This document shows, one piece after another, positions 16,590 to 18,037 of a stretch of 18,037 nucleotides of DNA (position 1 is its first letter; each line of letters begins with the position of its first letter). The notes under the pieces were generated by a model. The model saw only the letters and a list, made by a program, of their open reading frames with translations, was not told where the DNA came from and did not search any database. Position numbers and translations under genes: made by a program. This DNA is from Candidatus Woesearchaeota archaeon (GTDB lineage Archaea; Nanobdellota; Nanobdellia; Woesearchaeales; UBA525): the NCBI GenBank assembly GCA_018221245.1, contig JAAOYH010000029.1, positions 1 through 18,037 of the forward strand, given 5' to 3'.

Positions 16590-16601
16590 GGGCGTTCCTC
16601 G
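16590..16601 (-). promoter_or_regulatory. GGGC-n3-CCTC element before the 1362-residue secreted protein
   Basis: GGGCGTTCCTCG (minus strand CGAGGAACGCCC) directly abuts the ATG at 16589. It matches the layout of the elements at 8451-8460 and 7069-7080. GAGG could also act as a weak Shine-Dalgarno. Confidence 0.3.
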
Positions 16602-16611
16602 AGAATAGCGC

Positions 16612-16619
16612 TTTATATA
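16612..16619 (-). promoter_or_regulatory. TATA box for the 1362-residue secreted protein
   Basis: TTTATATA (minus TATATAAA) is centred 26.5 bp upstream of the ATG at 16589. Confidence 0.7.
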
Positions 16620-16635
16620 AGTTTCGTGGAGAAAT

Positions 16636-16642
16636 ATTTATA
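16636..16642 (+). promoter_or_regulatory. TATA box for the 127-residue protein
   Basis: ATTTATA, within AATATTTATAGG, is centred 25 bp upstream of the ATG at 16664. It decides that start over the longer open frame reaching back to 16493, which would run through the divergent promoter and into the neighbouring gene. Confidence 0.65.
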
Positions 16643-16663
16643 GGAGTATCCAATCCCTTCTTC

Positions 16664-17047
16664 ATGATCGAAAGACTGTATCGAATGTTATCTGACAACA
16701 AACTTCTGAGCGTTTATGATTCTCTTGGATGCTGGATCGGAGATGGCCTAAGCACAGCCCCCATTCTAGGAACCCCTTTGGGTTTCGAACGCAAAATTAA
16801 CAGACTGTCCAAATTAGAGCAGGAAGTGTGCAGAAGAAAGTTCAAGACGCTAACTATTGACGAATGGATATCTAGAGGCGCTGATGGAGAGGAAATTCCT
16901 GTTGGTGTGAGATCAGATATCCCATCCGAGTTATACGTGGAGGAGTTCATAAAAAATCCGAACAATGGACGGATAATTGGGCGTTCTATTAGCGAAAATG
17001 AAACAATTGTTGTAGGAACCTACGAGCGTCCAACTAGCCGCCACTAA
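16664..17047 (+). CDS. Hypothetical 127-residue protein
   Basis: I do not recognise this protein. From the ATG at 16664 it is 127 residues: a likely N-terminal helix (MIERLYRMLSDNKLLSVYDS), a Gly/Pro-rich loop with WIGDGLSTAPILGTPLG, a helix around 43-60 with ERKINRLSKLEQEVCRRK, then a beta-rich C-terminal half (EEIPVGVRSDIPSELY, GRIIGRSISENETIVVGTY). It has no signal peptide or membrane segment. The frame is open back to 16493, but that extension overlaps the start of the divergent secreted-protein gene and contains its promoter, so I reject it. Its 3' end overlaps the convergent sulfur-carrier gene by 14 nt. Confidence 0.75.
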   Translation: MIERLYRMLSDNKLLSVYDSLGCWIGDGLSTAPILGTPLGFERKINRLSKLEQEVCRRKFKTLTIDEWISRGADGEEIPVGVRSDIPSELYVEEFIKNPNNGRIIGRSISENETIVVGTYERPTSRH

Positions 17048-17231
17048 CTACAGAAAGCAGCTCGACCTTAGCAGCCCCATCTACTCGTACTTCTTCTGTA
17101 ACCAGTAGTCCGTCAACAACGATAATCACAGTTTCAGGGTTTACTCCAACACGTCTGAGTAGCTCTCCGGCAGTCCCTGAAAAGTCGTCTACAGCGACGG
17201 TCTTGTGCTCTTTTTCGATAAAAACTTGCAT
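17034..17231 (-). CDS. Ubiquitin-like sulfur carrier (SAMP/ThiS/MoaD-like), C-terminal Gly-Gly
   Basis: The protein is 65 residues from the ATG at 17231. The beta-grasp pattern is clear: MQVFIEKEHKTVAV as a strand hairpin, GTAGELLRRVGVNPETVIIV as helix plus strand, DGLLVTEEVRV, then a last strand KVELLSVVSGG ending in the diagnostic Gly-Gly. Such proteins are adenylated by an E1-like enzyme at the C-terminal Gly. They then deliver sulfur (as thiocarboxylate) for tRNA thiolation or molybdopterin, or are attached to proteins as SAMPs. The ncsA-type thiolase in this window is the obvious sulfur acceptor. GTG codons at 17252 and 17255 would extend it by 7-8 residues but fall almost on the TATA box, so the ATG is preferred. 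The length is typical of ThiS/SAMP2 (about 65 residues). Confidence 0.85.
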   Translation of the reverse strand: MQVFIEKEHKTVAVDDFSGTAGELLRRVGVNPETVIIVVDGLLVTEEVRVDGAAKVELLSVVSGG

Positions 17232-17256
17232 CTCACGACTAAGAGTGGCCACCACA

Positions 17257-17265
17257 CTTATAAAG
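17257..17265. promoter_or_regulatory. TATA element, probably bidirectional (sulfur carrier / structured RNA)
   Basis: CTTATAAAG is centred 30 bp from the sulfur-carrier ATG at 17231 on the minus strand, leaving a leader of a few nt. On the plus strand it would place a transcription start near 17287, just before the first stem of the structured RNA. Confidence 0.55.
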
Positions 17266-17286
17266 ACACCTTTCGAAAATTAAGGT

Positions 17287-17425
17287 ATGCAGCGGCTACA
17301 CACGTGGAATTATAACAATACCTGTGTAGCCAGCACGCTGTTCTTCATGAACATCGTGCCGACTGCCTAGAACCGGAAAAAAAACCGGGGCGGGCAGGAG
17401 GCACATGAACTTTCTGCACGCCCCT
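17287..17425 (+). ncRNA. Candidate structured RNA or riboswitch-like 5' leader
   Basis: This gene-free stretch has dense complementarity. Stem P1 is GCAG 17289-17292 with CTGC 17363-17366. P2 is GGCTACACA 17294-17302 with TGTGTAGCC 17323-17331, 9 perfect pairs and a 20-nt loop. P3 is GCACG-C-TGTTC 17333-17343 with GAACA-T-CGTGC 17349-17359, closing a TTCAT loop. Together they form a three-way junction. A CCGG-A8-CCGG hairpin follows at 17373-17388. A last hairpin pairs GGGGCG 17387-17392 with CGCCCC 17419-17424 and GCAG 17394-17397 with CTGC 17414-17417. It ends two bases before the Shine-Dalgarno of the next gene. It matches no RNA family that I recognise. It could be a stable small RNA, or a leader controlling the zinc-motif gene. 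Confidence 0.5.
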
Positions 17426-17426
17426 C

Positions 17427-17433
17427 GAGGTGG
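17427..17433 (+). promoter_or_regulatory. Shine-Dalgarno deciding the start of the zinc-motif gene
   Basis: GAGGTGG lies about 6 nt before the ATG at 17439. An in-frame GTG at 17430 lies inside this motif and is therefore unlikely to be the start. Confidence 0.7.
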
Positions 17434-17438
17434 AAACA

Positions 17439-17792
17439 ATGAGGTGCGTCCTATGCGAGGAACCAATCACTAACCCCATTTGTCCTGGCTGCCTCAGAGA
17501 GGGAGTCCGACAGTGGCTATGGGAGGAGCGCCGTGAGGAGCTCGTCCCTGCAGTAGAGGAACTGACCAGAGGTATCTTCCGAAATATGGGGGATATCCAT
17601 TGCATCAAGTGTAATAGCTTGATGTCGGTCTGTACCTACTGCTACACTGAGGAGGTCTTCAGGCTCATCAGGCACTATCCTGAGCTTGTCGCTCAGTATC
17701 TGGAGTTCTTCAATTACGATCTTGGCCATCAAGGCTGGGCAAAGGAGGCGCGAGAGCGCCTAGGAGGTAACAAATATGGATTTTACGCATGA
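17439..17792 (+). CDS. Small protein with two four-Cys zinc motifs
   Basis: The protein is 117 residues from the ATG at 17439. The N-terminus has C3-x2-C6 and C15-x2-C18 (CVLCEEPITNPICPGC). A second set is C55-x2-C58 and C65-x2-C68 (CIKCNSLMSVCTYC). Each set fits a tetrahedral zinc site of the zinc-ribbon or treble-clef kind. A charged helix between them (about 20-50) and a helical C-terminal part (71-110) complete the chain. It may bind nucleic acid or protein; function unknown. I have an impression that similar small proteins occur in DPANN genomes but cannot verify it here. It has a strong Shine-Dalgarno and follows a structured leader, unlike the leaderless genes around it. It overlaps the next small ORF by 17 nt. 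Confidence 0.8.
   Translation: MRCVLCEEPITNPICPGCLREGVRQWLWEERREELVPAVEELTRGIFRNMGDIHCIKCNSLMSVCTYCYTEEVFRLIRHYPELVAQYLEFFNYDLGHQGWAKEARERLGGNKYGFYA
17762..17768 (+). promoter_or_regulatory. Shine-Dalgarno for the 43-residue ORF
   Basis: AGGAGGT, spaced 7 nt from the ATG at 17776, is embedded in the 3' end of the zinc-motif gene. Confidence 0.65.
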
Positions 17793-17907
17793 AATACAAG
17801 ACAATGACAGGCCTGACTATGCGGATTGGATGCTACAGATGAAGCGCCGTATGCGCAGATTGAACGCTGAGGAACGCGTTCATAGACGTTTGCGTCCTGG
17901 GCCATAA
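17776..17907 (+). CDS. Small basic 43-residue protein overlapping the zinc-motif gene
   Basis: The ORF runs from ATG at 17776 to TAA at 17905-17907 and encodes 43 residues. The N-terminal third is acidic (MDFTHEIQDNDRPDYADW) and the C-terminal part very basic (MKRRMRRLN, then RVHRRLRPGP). AGGAGGT at 17762-17768 lies 7 nt upstream, one of the best Shine-Dalgarno sequences in the window. The ORF overlaps the last 17 nt of the preceding gene in another frame and is followed by an oligo-T terminator. The Shine-Dalgarno, overlap and terminator support real, translationally coupled expression. A role as nucleic-acid-binding partner of the zinc-motif protein is speculation. Confidence 0.65.
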   Translation: MDFTHEIQDNDRPDYADWMLQMKRRMRRLNAEERVHRRLRPGP

Positions 17908-17925
17908 TTCCTTTTTTTATTTTTT
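17907..17925 (+). terminator. Oligo-T terminator after the zinc-motif / 43-residue operon
   Basis: ATTCC is followed by T7-A-T6 directly after the TAA. Archaeal RNA polymerase terminates at such T-tracts without needing a hairpin. Confidence 0.6.
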
Positions 17926-17972
17926 ATATATAGAAGATAATATTATTAGCAATAGAGAAAATAAACTATATA

Positions 17973-18037
17973 ATGGAGTGCTGTTTTTGCTCTCGTCGAG
18001 TAGTACGTAAATTGGCTTTTAGTATCGTTTCTCTTAT
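17973..18037 (+). CDS. Possible start of a further gene (partial, weak)
   Basis: An ATG at 17973 opens a frame to the end of the window (21 codons, MECCFCSRRVVRKLAFSIVS). It is preceded by AT-rich sequence (ATAATATTATTA near 17943, about 30 bp upstream) that could hold a TATA box. There is no Shine-Dalgarno. The stretch is too short to judge. Confidence 0.2.
   Translation, partial: MECCFCSRRVVRKLAFSIVSL

Noticed and set aside
16493..16663. N-terminal extension of the 127-residue protein back to 16493
   Set aside because: It would overlap the start of the divergent secreted-protein gene and include both TATA boxes. The ATG at 16664 has a correctly spaced TATA box.
17287..17425. tRNA, RNase P RNA or SRP RNA as an explanation of the structured region
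   Set aside because: There is no T-loop GGTTCRA motif, no acceptor/anticodon layout, and none of the RNase P or SRP conserved segments I know. The length is also too short for the latter two.

Overview
The window looks like archaeal chromosome. It carries an RNase P protein of the Rpp30 type, an NcsA/TtuA-type tRNA thiolase, a ubiquitin-like sulfur carrier ending in Gly-Gly and a MEMO-family protein. TATA boxes sit about 26 bp upstream of start codons, which is the archaeal leaderless pattern. Tight packing, short versions of housekeeping proteins and very large Cys-rich secreted proteins suggest a DPANN-type lineage (Woesearchaeota/Pacearchaeota/Nanoarchaeota-like). That placement is inference and no rRNA is present to test it. 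No tRNA, rRNA, CRISPR array or insertion sequence was seen.

Left region (1-8448, minus strand): a cell-surface locus read right to left. First comes a membrane-anchored protein with a pilin-like N-terminus (8448-7114), then a secreted multidomain Cys-rich protein (7067-4857), then a giant secreted protein (4849 to beyond base 1). The giant protein has at least 49 four-cysteine modules arranged in triads and in a ten-module higher-order repeat of about 730 bp. A further 1362-residue secreted protein lies at 16589-12501. Together the four occupy well over half of the window and imply an oxidising, disulfide-forming cell exterior.

Middle region (8500-12462): small soluble genes on both strands. 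They are a divergent MEMO-family protein, a degenerate GHKL/HATPase-like protein, an RsuA/RluB-type pseudouridine synthase, an unknown 105-residue protein, RNase P component 3 and NcsA. With the sulfur carrier at 17231-17034, this forms a loose tRNA/rRNA processing and modification group. NcsA and the sulfur carrier are natural partners in tRNA 2-thiolation.

Right region (16664-18037): an unknown 127-residue protein, the sulfur carrier, a strongly structured RNA or leader (about 17287-17425), a two-zinc-motif protein, a 43-residue basic ORF overlapping it and an oligo-T terminator. A possible new ORF runs off the end.

Expression layout: genes opening a transcription unit have a TATA box centred about 25-27 bp from the start codon and no good Shine-Dalgarno. 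Genes that follow another gene or a leader RNA have a clear GAGGTG/AGGAGGT. Two divergent pairs, and probably a third, share one TATA element placed midway. All three convergent pairs overlap by 8-14 nt at their stop codons.
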